38,220 bases of DNA from a virus. Shown here one piece after another: positions 23,169 to 30,072 of the stretch (position 1 is its first letter; every line of letters starts with the position of its first letter). The notes under the pieces are model-generated. The model had not been told where the DNA came from. It did no database searches and was given only the letters and a program-made list of their open reading frames with translations. The stretch spans positions 1 to 38,220 of IMG/VR virus record IMGVR_UViG_3300010334_000121; one strand, 5' to 3'. A program made the position numbers and the translations under genes.

Positions 23169-24623
23169 ATGGCCTTCCTCTCCCTCGTGACTGGCGTCGT
23201 CGACTCGACCGGCGAGCGCGTCGACCTCCCGCAGACGGATGGCACCTACCTCCCGATCCGGCTCAAGCTCGGCCAGAACCTCTCGGGCACGCCCGCGACG
23301 AATGGCGGGCAGACGGACGTCACGATTGACGCGGCGACCGTGAATGCGAGCTATGCGCAGGTCCAGGCCGCACTCGCGACGGCCGACGCAGACCTCGAGG
23401 TCGGCAACAGCTTCGGCGTCGCGGCCGACCACTTCTCGTCGGGCTCTGACCCGTCGCTCTCGGGCGCGCTGCGCACGTCGGGCGGCGAACTCGTCACCTA
23501 CCGCGACTCGGGCGTCGACCGCACGGCGCTCCAGGGCAGCGCGACGACCGTCACAGTGGGCAACGCCGACTCGGATGCTGACGTGCTTATCGGCACGGGC
23601 AAGGCGTTCCAAGTCACGCTGAACGGCGTCGGGACGCAGCTCGAGGTCGCCGACGTCGTCACGCTCTACCACGGCAGCACGACGCACGCGACGGCCACGG
23701 GCGAAGTCGGGCTCGACGCGACGGGGCACCTGACGGTGTGGACGAGTGGCGCTGAGAGCTCGCTCGTCGCACAGAGTGACGCGCTCTCAGGCGACCTCGG
23801 CGGCACCGTCGCGAACCCGAGCGTCGTGAAGCTGCAAGGCACGACTGTGAGCGCGGCGCCTCCCGCACTCAACAACGTGTTGACGTACAACGGAAGCAAC
23901 TGGGCCCCTGCGGCGCCTTCCGGTGGCGGCGGCGGCGCGACGGTCTACCCCGCGCTCGACAGCCACGACCTAGGCTACTGGGACTTTTCGGAGGCGTCGG
24001 GCAACTTCGCCAACCAGGGCACCGCGGGCTCCATCGATATCGTGCCCATTGCAGGGTCGACGACCTACTACGGTCAAGCGACGCCCTTCGGGAGTGGCGC
24101 CTTTATCGGCCAGAACGGCGCGGCGAGCGGCGTGACTACCGCATTCCGACCGGCGCAATTTACGATGATTGCCTTCTTTCGGCCGTTCAATTCGTTCAAC
24201 GGGTCGCAAACTACGCTTCTGGCGGTGTACGATGTTGTGGCCAACGTGACTCCCTTCGGAGCTTACTGGTTCAACTCGAGCACCAACACCGATACAATGA
24301 ACTGGTACGCTTATTTCTCGCAAACGGGTGGCGGTCACACGCAGATCGACGTGGCGGGTGGCGACCCTGGCGACTGGCGCGCGATGCCCTGGCGAGAGTG
24401 GGTAATGATGGCATTGACCTACGATGGGTCGACCTACAAGGTATATTTGAATGGCGGGCTCGTCGCTTCGCAGGCAAGCGGAACCGGCCCGGACTACAGC
24501 ACGTCGAACACGAAGATCGACCTCCGTCAGAATCTTCTTATGGGGCTCTTCCGCATCCGTGACACGGCCATGAGTGCGAGCGACGTGCGGCTCGCATACC
24601 GTCACGCGATGGGTTGGGCGTGA
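23169..24623 (+). CDS. Tail fibre with one SGDL repeat and a LamG-like domain
   Basis: 484 residues. Residues 1-200 are repetitive beta structure. Near 23778-23910 lies one copy of the fibre repeat (ALSGDLGGTVANPSVVKLQG, TYNGSNWAPA) that recurs six times in the gene at 26319. After a Gly linker, the C-terminal 225 residues form a laminin G/concanavalin-like carbohydrate-binding domain: LGYWDFSEASGNFANQG, FTMIAFFRPFNS, WVMMALTYDGSTYKVYLNGG, MGLFRIRDTAMSASDVRLAY. This is probably the receptor-binding protein. GC content in the LamG part (24120-24480) falls to about 55% by local count, against roughly 70% elsewhere, suggesting exchange. Confidence 0.7.
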   Translation: MAFLSLVTGVVDSTGERVDLPQTDGTYLPIRLKLGQNLSGTPATNGGQTDVTIDAATVNASYAQVQAALATADADLEVGNSFGVAADHFSSGSDPSLSGALRTSGGELVTYRDSGVDRTALQGSATTVTVGNADSDADVLIGTGKAFQVTLNGVGTQLEVADVVTLYHGSTTHATATGEVGLDATGHLTVWTSGAESSLVAQSDALSGDLGGTVANPSVVKLQGTTVSAAPPALNNVLTYNGSNWAPAAPSGGGGGATVYPALDSHDLGYWDFSEASGNFANQGTAGSIDIVPIAGSTTYYGQATPFGSGAFIGQNGAASGVTTAFRPAQFTMIAFFRPFNSFNGSQTTLLAVYDVVANVTPFGAYWFNSSTNTDTMNWYAYFSQTGGGHTQIDVAGGDPGDWRAMPWREWVMMALTYDGSTYKVYLNGGLVASQASGTGPDYSTSNTKIDLRQNLLMGLFRIRDTAMSASDVRLAYRHAMGWA

Positions 24624-24635
24624 TAGGATAGGAGC
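24621..24635 (+). promoter_or_regulatory. Extended -10-like element before the lysis-type gene
   Basis: TGA-TAGGAT (24621-24629) starts at the fibre stop codon and ends six bases before the ATG at 24636. Unlike the other members of this motif family it also contains AGGAG (24630-24634), though that is only one base from the ATG. A promoter here would separate the lysis genes from the structural transcript. Evidence is the motif and position only. Confidence 0.3.
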
Positions 24636-24962
24636 ATGACCGCTCACGACTTCGTCGCTGTCGTCGCCGCGCTCCTCGGGCTCGGCGGCTCGCTCGTGGG
24701 GTGGTTGGTGTCGAGGAACGTGGGTTCGCTCGACTCCACGCTTCGTGACACCACGTCGCAGCTCCGCGCAGCCGAGGGGCGCCTTCACGCCGTCGAACTC
24801 GCTCAGGTGAAGCACGAGGCGAATCTCACGGGCACGCGCGAATGGCTCGAACGTGTCGAGGACGGCATGGGCCGAATCGAGCGCAAGCTCGACCGATTAA
24901 TCAACGCGCAGGCGGCGGATGCGACCATTCCGCCGAGACTACCAAGCAGGGAGAGGGTTTAA
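24636..24962 (+). CDS. Membrane-anchored coiled-coil protein (inner-spanin or holin-like)
   Basis: 108 residues. A hydrophobic segment at residues 5-23 (DFVAVVAALLGLGGSLVGWL) is followed by a long coiled coil (residues about 30-90, with STLRDTTSQLRAAEGRLHAV and GRIERKLDRLI). One N-terminal membrane helix plus a periplasmic coiled coil is the layout of i-spanins such as Rz; XhlA-type holin partners have the reverse order. The next gene looks like a holin and the one after is a lipoprotein, as expected for an o-spanin. The stop overlaps the next ATG (TAATG). Confidence 0.5.
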   Translation: MTAHDFVAVVAALLGLGGSLVGWLVSRNVGSLDSTLRDTTSQLRAAEGRLHAVELAQVKHEANLTGTREWLERVEDGMGRIERKLDRLINAQAADATIPPRLPSRERV

Positions 24963-25171
24963 TGCTCACGACGAACCTCCGCACCTCGATTCTTGGCCTC
25001 GTGGGCGCGCTCGGCGCTGTGCTCGTCGCCGTCGGCTCGCCCCCGTGGCTCGTGGGCCTCGGGCATGCGCTGATTGCCGTCGGCACGGCAGGCGTGGGTA
25101 TCCTTGCGGCCGATGCGGCGCCTGCGCCGAAGGTCGAGGTGAAGCCCGCCGAGAGCACCGAGGCCAAGTGA
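24962..25171 (+). CDS. Putative holin
   Basis: 69 residues with two predicted membrane segments: TSILGLVGALGAVLVAVGSP (about 8-27) and GLGHALIAVGTAGVGILAAD (about 32-51), followed by a short charged tail with Pro and Glu. Small two-helix proteins in this context are typically class II holins that perforate the inner membrane and time lysis. GGGAGAGGG just upstream provides ribosome binding. The start overlaps the previous TAA and the stop overlaps the next GTG (GTGA). Family membership is not certain because holins share little sequence. Confidence 0.55.
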   Translation: MLTTNLRTSILGLVGALGAVLVAVGSPPWLVGLGHALIAVGTAGVGILAADAAPAPKVEVKPAESTEAK

Positions 25172-25536
25172 GGCACACGCTCGCCGCTACGGTGTTCGCG
25201 TTCGTGCTCGCCGGTTGCACGCGCCCGCTCGACGTGGCCGTGAGGGCCGCGAACGGGTCGCGCGAGGTCGGGATGATCGCGCACGACGCGATTGAGCACG
25301 TCTGCATCCCGGCCTACAAGGCCGCGACGCGCGAGACGCTTCCGCAGGTCGAGGCGCGGTGTGACGCGGCGTCTCGGGCCTACCGCGTGTACGCCGCGTC
25401 GTGGAGCGTGGCCGTCGTCGCCATTCAGCGTGCGCAGCTTGGGCTCTCCTCGGAGGTCGACGCCGTCGCGGCGGCCCTCGCGGCGGGCAAGGCGGCCGGC
25501 GAGCTCTCGGCGGCCGTGCAGGCGGTGGCGAAATGA
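25168..25536 (+). CDS. Lipoprotein (possible outer-spanin)
   Basis: 122 residues from GTG in a GTGA overlap. Residues 1-17 are a type II signal peptide with lipobox LAGC and Cys17 as the lipidated residue. The mature part is helical with Cys residues (HVCIPAYKAATRETLP, VEARCDAASRAYRVYAAS) and an alanine-rich end. Placement after a coiled-coil membrane protein and a holin suggests an o-spanin that fuses the outer membrane at lysis. It is longer than typical o-spanins, so other envelope roles are possible. ATGA overlap with the next gene. Confidence 0.5.
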   Translation: MRHTLAATVFAFVLAGCTRPLDVAVRAANGSREVGMIAHDAIEHVCIPAYKAATRETLPQVEARCDAASRAYRVYAASWSVAVVAIQRAQLGLSSEVDAVAAALAAGKAAGELSAAVQAVAK

Positions 25537-25709
25537 GCCCCGCGCTCCTGGCGGTGCTCACGACCGTCGCCGAGGCGTTCGGGCTGGCCGTCGAGGCCGT
25601 GGTGGACGCGGTCAAGGCGAAGCACCCCGAGCTCGACGCGGCGCCGCTGCCCGGCCTCGAGGCGGTGGACGCCGCGCGTGAGGAAGCGCGCAAGCGTCTA
25701 GGGCAGTGA
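25533..25709 (+). CDS. Small helical protein in the lysis cluster
   Basis: 58 residues from an ATGA overlap. The N-terminal half is hydrophobic and alanine/valine-rich (LLAVLTTVAEAFGLAVEAVV) and could lie along or in a membrane; the C-terminal half is charged and helical (DAAREEARKRLG). It is flanked by overlapping start and stop codons on both sides, which supports translation. No family was recognised. A role with the holin and lipoprotein is inferred from position alone. Confidence 0.5.
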   Translation: MSPALLAVLTTVAEAFGLAVEAVVDAVKAKHPELDAAPLPGLEAVDAAREEARKRLGQ

Positions 25710-25936
25710 GCGGCGACCGGCTCACGACGTGGCTTGTCACGGGCGGCGCGCTCGCTTGCCTTGTGGCGCTCGAGTTGCTCGGCACGGCGACGGTTGAGCA
25801 GGCGCCCGATCCCGTGGGCGCATGCGACGTGCTTCCCGAGGACGAATGCGCGTGCGAGCTCGACCCGGTCGTCGAGTGCCTCCTCGCGGCGACGACGTGC
25901 GAGGCCGCGCGGGCGTGCGAATCCGTGGTAGAGTAG
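25706..25936 (+). CDS. Small membrane protein with cysteine-rich tail
   Basis: 76 residues from GTG (GTGA overlap). One hydrophobic segment (residues 8-27, TWLVTGGALACLVALELLGT) is followed by an acidic C-terminal part with seven cysteines (CDVLPEDECACELDPVVEC and CEAARAC), likely outside the cytoplasm and disulphide-bonded. The C at the end of ALAC is not a good lipobox. The combination of a membrane anchor and a Cys-rich tail in a lysis cluster is compatible with an antiholin or spanin-like factor, but no function can be assigned. Confidence 0.45.
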   Translation: MSGDRLTTWLVTGGALACLVALELLGTATVEQAPDPVGACDVLPEDECACELDPVVECLLAATTCEAARACESVVE

Positions 25937-25939
25937 GCC
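25926..25939 (+). promoter_or_regulatory. Extended -10 element before the gene at 25940
   Basis: TGG-TAGAGT (25926-25934) overlaps the end of the preceding gene. Five bases separate it from the ATG at 25940, so any transcript would be nearly leaderless. There is no Shine-Dalgarno sequence. It fits the TGN-TANAGT pattern found before the portal, 6916 and 20028 genes. Confidence 0.35.
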
Positions 25940-26314
25940 ATGCTCGCCAGCGAAGAGACGCTCGTCGCGCTGAAAATGAACTCGGGCCCTCACTCGGGCG
26001 TTTCGTCGAGTACCGCGGAGAAGTCGAAGGTCGTGCTCGCGACCACTGGCACGCTCTATCGCGCGCTCGTGACGAATACGGGTGTCGCGGATGCGTACCT
26101 GTTTATTCTCGACGCGACGAGCCTGCCCGCGAATGGCGCGCTCCCCGCGCCGGGCACGGTGCCTATCCTCGTGGCGGCGGGCACGTCGAACGGTGACGAG
26201 TTCCGCTCGGGCCTCACGATGGCGACGGGCTGCACCTTGGCGCTCTCGACGACCGTCGCTTCGTTGACGCTCGTCGGCAGCAACGTGGGCCTCTTCGCCG
26301 CAATCAAGGGGTGA
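25940..26314 (+). CDS. Hypothetical beta-rich virion protein
   Basis: 124 residues. The protein is almost entirely short strands and loops: SKVVLATTGTLYRALVTNTG, ADAYLFILDATSLPANG, TVPILVAAGTSNGDEFRSGL, LALSTTVASLTLVG. This is the look of a small head or tail surface protein of a type common near fibre genes. No catalytic motif, signal peptide or membrane segment is present. It sits between the lysis group and a repetitive fibre gene and may act as a fibre accessory. The start lacks a ribosome binding site but follows an extended -10. Confidence 0.5.
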   Translation: MLASEETLVALKMNSGPHSGVSSSTAEKSKVVLATTGTLYRALVTNTGVADAYLFILDATSLPANGALPAPGTVPILVAAGTSNGDEFRSGLTMATGCTLALSTTVASLTLVGSNVGLFAAIKG

Positions 26315-26318
26315 CGGT

Positions 26319-27560
26319 ATGAGCTGGCCGAGCGGGAGTGGTAGCGCGAACGCGCTTCGCGGCGTACCCGTCGACACGACGGCGCCCACGACGGGCCAAG
26401 TGCTCGCGTACGATGGCGCGAAGTGGACGCCGTCGAGCGATGTCGACGTCTCGGGCATGACGCAGCTTACCGGCGACGTCACGGCCGGGCCGGGTGGCGG
26501 GTCACAAGCGGCGACGGTGGCCGCGCTGCAAGGGCGCGCAGTCGCGACCACAGCGCCTACGTCGGGGCAGGCGCTCGCGTGGTCAGGTAGTCAGTGGGCG
26601 CCGACGACGATTGCGGCCGCGGGCAATGCGAGCGGCGACCTCTCGGGCACCTTCCCCGGCCCCACGGTGGCGAAGATCCAGGGGACGGCCGTGGCAAACA
26701 CGGCGCCGACGACTGGCCAACTGCTCGCATACAACGGCACGCAATGGGCGCCCGCGGCGGCGCCATCTAGCGGCCTAACCCAACTCACGGGCGACGTCAC
26801 CGCGGGCCCTGGCACGGGCAGCCAGGCCGCCACGGTGGCCGCGCTACAGGGCCGCGCCGTCGCCACGACCGCGCCCACGTCGGGCCAGTATCTCGGCTGG
26901 ACGGGCAGCCAGTGGGCGCCATCGACGCCGCCTGATACGGGAATCACGCAGCTCACGGGCGACGTGACGACCGCGAGCGGGATCGGCTCGCAAGCGGCGA
27001 CGGTCGCCAAGGTCCAGGGCCGCGCAGTGGCCACGACCGCGCCGACGAACGGTCAGGCGCTTGCGTGGGTCAGTGGTTCGAGCCAGTGGGCGCCGACGAC
27101 GATCACGGCGGCGGGCTCGGCCTCGGGCGACCTCTCAGGCTCCTATCCGGGGCCGACCGTGGCCCAGATCCAGGGCCGCTCGGTATCGAGCTCGGCGCCG
27201 ACGTCGGGGCAAGGGCTCGTTTGGTCGGGCTCCGCGTGGGCGCCCGCGTCGGTCGTACAGGCCGGCGCGTTCTCCTCGTCGGGCCTCACTGGCGGCGCGA
27301 ATGCCGTGCCGTTCTTTGCGGCCAACGGCGCTGCTACTACCCTCGCCGCGCCCGCGAGCAAGGTTAATCAGGTGCTCGGATGGGACTCAAGCGGAAACCT
27401 CGCGTGGGTCGCGCAGATGGCCTCGGTGATGCTGTTCGCGGGCTCTCAGTATGTGACGGACGCATATATTATCGAGCGATACGACGTCGCACTTGAGGCG
27501 CCGAATGGCATCGTGACGCTCGATGGAACGGGCATCGACACCGCAACCGGCATCGTCTGA
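26319..27560 (+). CDS. Repetitive tail fibre shaft protein
   Basis: 413 residues starting four bases after the previous stop. Residues 15-310 consist of five full and one partial repeats of 50-56 residues, each beginning near QGRAVATTAPTSGQ and carrying a GSQWAPT tryptophan motif and a TGDVTAGPG or SGDLSG segment. Such repeats build the trimeric shaft of phage fibres. The last 100 residues are a distinct beta region (QVLGWDSSGNLAWVAQ to LDGTGIDTATGI). It probably extends from the baseplate or head; which adhesin it carries is unclear. One homologous repeat occurs in the fibre at 23169. Confidence 0.65.
   Translation: MSWPSGSGSANALRGVPVDTTAPTTGQVLAYDGAKWTPSSDVDVSGMTQLTGDVTAGPGGGSQAATVAALQGRAVATTAPTSGQALAWSGSQWAPTTIAAAGNASGDLSGTFPGPTVAKIQGTAVANTAPTTGQLLAYNGTQWAPAAAPSSGLTQLTGDVTAGPGTGSQAATVAALQGRAVATTAPTSGQYLGWTGSQWAPSTPPDTGITQLTGDVTTASGIGSQAATVAKVQGRAVATTAPTNGQALAWVSGSSQWAPTTITAAGSASGDLSGSYPGPTVAQIQGRSVSSSAPTSGQGLVWSGSAWAPASVVQAGAFSSSGLTGGANAVPFFAANGAATTLAAPASKVNQVLGWDSSGNLAWVAQMASVMLFAGSQYVTDAYIIERYDVALEAPNGIVTLDGTGIDTATGIV
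26361..27248 (+). repeat. Fibre repeat array, five full and one partial units
   Basis: In-frame units begin at 26361, 26529, 26679, 26847, 27015 and 27171, giving lengths of 168, 150, 168, 168 and 156 bp and a partial of about 78 bp. Two versions are mixed: one contains LTGDVTAGPGxGSQAATVAAL, the other ASGDLSGxxPGPTVAKI. Conservation between units is visible at DNA level, so unit number could change by recombination. Confidence 0.8.
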
Positions 27561-27573
27561 TACGGAGTAGACA

Positions 27574-28593
27574 ATGGCACTCACGGCTCTCACTTGGCGG
27601 CAGTTGCCCGTTCAGACGCTCGCGGCGGGGTACACGATTACTACGCTGCTTGACGCCATCTATACGGCGCTCGGCAGCTCGACCTACGTCAACGGCGCGG
27701 CGCGCACGCCGGGCAGTGGCGTCGCGTGGACGGTGTCGCGATTCCAGGCGGCAAGCGTGACCCAGGCCGTGTATGCCTACCCGCCGACCAACACGTTGAC
27801 GCAACAGGTGATCCTCGCGGGCGCGACGACGGCAAAGACGCCCGTCATGGCGGCCTCGGCTTCGGCCTTCGCGACGAACACGCTTTATGGTGCGCTCGCG
27901 AAGAACGCGGGCGCCTTCTCCGCGTGGGACGGCGCAACTCCGTTCACGTCGGGTCAGTTCTCAGGCTACGTCGGCGTCCACACGGTGCAGGCGACGTATG
28001 GCCTCCAGGTGCGAGTCTACGAGTCGCAAGACGGCATCTTCGTCCTGATCAACGCGGCGACTGCGTTCCAGTCGAACTACTTCTTCGCGGGTGGCTTGGT
28101 CGACCCGGAGACGGGCGACACGACCTCAGATGCTGAGTCGGACGGGAAGCTGTACGCCATCGGATCCAGCAACCTGACGTTTTCGGCAACAAACTTCGAT
28201 GGTGGGCTCCCGGTATCGACTGCGTCGAGCGGGCTTATGTTCGCGCATCAAGGCGCCAACACGGTGACGAGCACAGGCTGCAAATGTCTTGCGTTCACTC
28301 CGGGAGGCAGCACGCTTCTCGGACTGGCGCGCACGGGTCGGTATGTCGCGATGGGAACGGCATTCGGCTCGCGCGCGGGCAAGTACGCGCGTCTGCCGAT
28401 CATCGTATCCGTCACGGATACAACGCTCAACTACACCGATCCGCCGATCACCTATGGCGGGCGACTGCGCGAAATCTGCCTCACGCGCAAGGCCGTCAGC
28501 GGGGCGACGCTGCGATCAAGCGGTACGGATGTCGGCTACTACGCCGGCAACGACGTTTCCAATGCTTCGGGCTGCGTGATCCTCTCGTGCTAG
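27574..28593 (+). CDS. Virion protein of the fibre region
   Basis: 339 residues with CGGAG at 27564-27568. The N-terminus is helical (TALTWRQLPVQTLAAGYTIT, TTLLDAIYTALGSS), and the rest is strand-rich with aromatic clusters (FSGYVGVHTVQATYGLQVRV, GIFVLINAATAFQSNYFFAG). The C-terminal region (GRYVAMGTAFGSRAGKYARL, PPITYGGRLREICLTRKAVS) resembles proteins found beside tail fibres in several phages. It could be a particle-surface or receptor-binding component. The GC content of the last 300 bases is somewhat lower than the surroundings. No enzymatic motif was seen. Confidence 0.5.
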   Translation: MALTALTWRQLPVQTLAAGYTITTLLDAIYTALGSSTYVNGAARTPGSGVAWTVSRFQAASVTQAVYAYPPTNTLTQQVILAGATTAKTPVMAASASAFATNTLYGALAKNAGAFSAWDGATPFTSGQFSGYVGVHTVQATYGLQVRVYESQDGIFVLINAATAFQSNYFFAGGLVDPETGDTTSDAESDGKLYAIGSSNLTFSATNFDGGLPVSTASSGLMFAHQGANTVTSTGCKCLAFTPGGSTLLGLARTGRYVAMGTAFGSRAGKYARLPIIVSVTDTTLNYTDPPITYGGRLREICLTRKAVSGATLRSSGTDVGYYAGNDVSNASGCVILSC

Positions 28594-28603
28594 GAGTAGA
28601 GCT

Positions 28604-28789
28604 GTGCAGCAACTGATTGACGCCTACCTCGACACGCTCCCGACCTGCGCCGTGGTGTGCTTCCCCGCGGATTACGACCCTTCGAGCCTCGACCTCCACG
28701 GCCGCACCGCGGGCGTGGTGGACTACGAGATCGTCGAGTACCGCGACGCGCAAGGCGTGGTGCTCCTGCGTCATACGCTCGCCGCATGA
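28604..28789 (+). CDS. Hypothetical small protein
   Basis: 61 residues from a GTG with AGGAG at 28592-28596. The sequence (MQQLIDAYLDTLPTCAVVCF then a short strand region ending VVLLRHTLAA) shows no known domain. It is acidic and probably cytoplasmic or virion-associated. It ends in an ATGA overlap with the next small gene, which is evidence of coupled translation. It may belong with 27574 as a fibre accessory, but nothing in the sequence proves it. Confidence 0.5.
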   Translation: MQQLIDAYLDTLPTCAVVCFPADYDPSSLDLHGRTAGVVDYEIVEYRDAQGVVLLRHTLAA

Positions 28790-29058
28790 GCCGCGCCGAC
28801 TGCATCCCCTGCGAAGCCGAGTGCTCGGGTCTATCGTGTTCGTGCGCGTGTCATCGCACGGTGTTCTTGCCCGGCCCCATCGTGCAGCGCGCGGCGCCTC
28901 CGCGGACGATCTCGCTCGAAGAGGCTCGCGAGGTGGCCGTGCGCCAGCTCGTCGCCGCTGCGCGCGAAGTGCTTGGAAGCAAGGGCCCGACGCGCAAACT
29001 GGCAGAAACGAGACTCCATGACACCCTCGCAAAGCTTGACGTCCTCGGCCTCCGTTGA
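28786..29058 (+). CDS. Small cysteine-rich protein
   Basis: 90 residues from an ATGA overlap. Residues 6-23 contain seven cysteines and a histidine within 18 positions (CIPCEAECSGLSCSCACH), probably a metal cluster or tight disulphide knot. The remaining part is a positively charged helix (SLEEAREVAVRQLVAAAREV). There is no signal peptide, so metal binding in the cytoplasm is more likely than disulphides; that is inference. It lies between fibre and lysis genes and no family is recognised. Confidence 0.5.
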   Translation: MSRADCIPCEAECSGLSCSCACHRTVFLPGPIVQRAAPPRTISLEEAREVAVRQLVAAAREVLGSKGPTRKLAETRLHDTLAKLDVLGLR

Positions 29059-29209
29059 CGCGCTCGCGGAGCTCGTCGTCGAGGCCGACACGCTCGGTCC
29101 GACCGTCTCGGGCGCCGTGCGTCACGCGGCGTCGGCGTTCCTCCGCACGCGGCCCGAGCTGGCTACGCCGCGCGTGCTCGCCGTGCTAGAGGGGCCCCGT
29201 GTCCGCTGA
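29018..29209 (+). CDS. Hypothetical small alanine-rich protein
   Basis: 63 residues from an ATG at 29018, overlapping the upstream gene by 41 bases; a later start is possible but no better ATG is seen. The sequence is helical (SVDALAELVVEADTLGPTVS, GAVRHAASAFLRTRPELATP). There are no cysteines, signals or known motifs. The stop overlaps the next GTG ORF by 11 bases. Translation is supported only by frame continuity and operon spacing. Confidence 0.4.
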   Translation: MTPSQSLTSSASVDALAELVVEADTLGPTVSGAVRHAASAFLRTRPELATPRVLAVLEGPRVR

Positions 29210-29399
29210 TTCGCCCTACGCTCGTACGGAGCCGCACGCCGCGGGCACCTCAGTGCTCATCGGCGCGCTCCGTGTTACGACGCTGCCTGACGCCGAGGAC
29301 GCACGCAGGCTCGCCTCGGCGCTCGACGACGCCATCACGCGCATCGTCCGTGACGCGCTCATCCTCGAGCTCACGGGCGGCCTCTGGGGGTCTCCGTGA
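29199..29399 (+). CDS. Hypothetical small protein
   Basis: 66 residues from a GTG that overlaps the previous ORF by 11 bases. It contains HAAGTSVLIGALRVTTLPDA and an A/D-rich helix (EDARRLASALDDAITRIVRD) and ends LTGGLWGSP. No family was recognised. It forms a GTGA overlap with the lysozyme-like gene, so it is probably cotranslated with it. A regulatory role in lysis is conceivable but not supported by any motif. Confidence 0.45.
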   Translation: MSADSPYARTEPHAAGTSVLIGALRVTTLPDAEDARRLASALDDAITRIVRDALILELTGGLWGSP

Positions 29400-30010
29400 G
29401 CGACGCGGTCGCCTGGCTGCTCGGCCTCGCACTGGCCTCCGTGCCCGTCGAGCGCGCGAAGAACCCGCCCGGCTGGGAGGAGTCGCCCGAACTACGCGCG
29501 CAGCGGTACGAGCACATCGCAGCGGACCTCGCCGCGGTCGCCTACGACCCACGCGAGCGCCCCGCGTACGACGGCCCGCAAGCTCGAGCACGCACGGCGG
29601 CTCTGATGCTGGGTGTCGCAATCATGGAGTCCGGCCTCGCGCGCGACGTCGACCTTGGGCCGTGTTTCCGCGGTTCGAATGGCACGGGGCCGCGTTGCGA
29701 CCGAGGCCGGGCCTTCTGCCTCATGCAGGTTCACGCCGATGGGCCGGGCCGCACGACGCGCGAGGGCTGGACTGGCGAGGAACTCACCAGTGATAGGCGC
29801 AAGTGCTTTCGCGCGGCGCTGCACCTCATTCGCGCGTCGTTCCACTCGGCCGCAGGGGCCGACCCCACGCACCGACTTGACGCCTATGCTGGCGGCTCGA
29901 TTGCCGCGCACGGGGCCGGCGCGGCGCGGCTCGCGTTCGGTGAGGGCCTATTCGTTCGAGCGTGGCGCAAGGCGCCTCGGGATTCAGACGTGCTAGGGGT
30001 CGAGCCGTGA
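29396..30010 (+). CDS. Endolysin (SLT-like lytic transglycosylase) with N-terminal hydrophobic segment
   Basis: 204 residues from GTG (GTGA overlap). Residues 5-18 (VAWLLGLALASVPV) form a weak hydrophobic signal or signal-anchor. The catalytic domain has a transglycosylase-like layout: Glu78 in VAIMESGLARDVD, CLMQVHADG at 108-116 (the usual GLMQ motif), and LDAYAGGS at 161-168 (the AYN-G motif). It would cleave the glycan strand of peptidoglycan. Four cysteines (90, 101, 108, 137) could form disulphides after export. If the N-terminus is a SAR segment, release from the membrane would activate it. Confidence 0.7.
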   Translation: MSDAVAWLLGLALASVPVERAKNPPGWEESPELRAQRYEHIAADLAAVAYDPRERPAYDGPQARARTAALMLGVAIMESGLARDVDLGPCFRGSNGTGPRCDRGRAFCLMQVHADGPGRTTREGWTGEELTSDRRKCFRAALHLIRASFHSAAGADPTHRLDAYAGGSIAAHGAGAARLAFGEGLFVRAWRKAPRDSDVLGVEP

Positions 30011-30072
30011 TGACGTTGCTCGTGTTCTTGGCTGCCGCGTGGCTCGTCGCCGACGATATGGGGTGGATATGA
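30007..30072 (+). CDS. 21-residue hydrophobic micropeptide
   Basis: A 21-codon ORF from GTG at 30007 (or ATG at 30010) encodes one membrane segment, MTLLVFLAAAWLVADDMGW. It is locked between its neighbours: its GTG overlaps the endolysin stop (GTGA) and its own TGA overlaps the ATG of the next gene (ATGA at 30069-30072), exactly the geometry used throughout this genome. Without it there would be 58 unexplained bases in an operon that otherwise has almost no gaps. It may be a pinholin or lysis regulator. The alternative is a leader segment of no function. Confidence 0.5.
   Translation: MMTLLVFLAAAWLVADDMGWI

Noticed and set aside
26361-27248. CRISPR array or diversity-generating retroelement in the repetitive fibre gene
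   Set aside because: Repeats are coding, in frame and 150-168 bp long without spacers; no reverse transcriptase or template-repeat pair was seen in the window.
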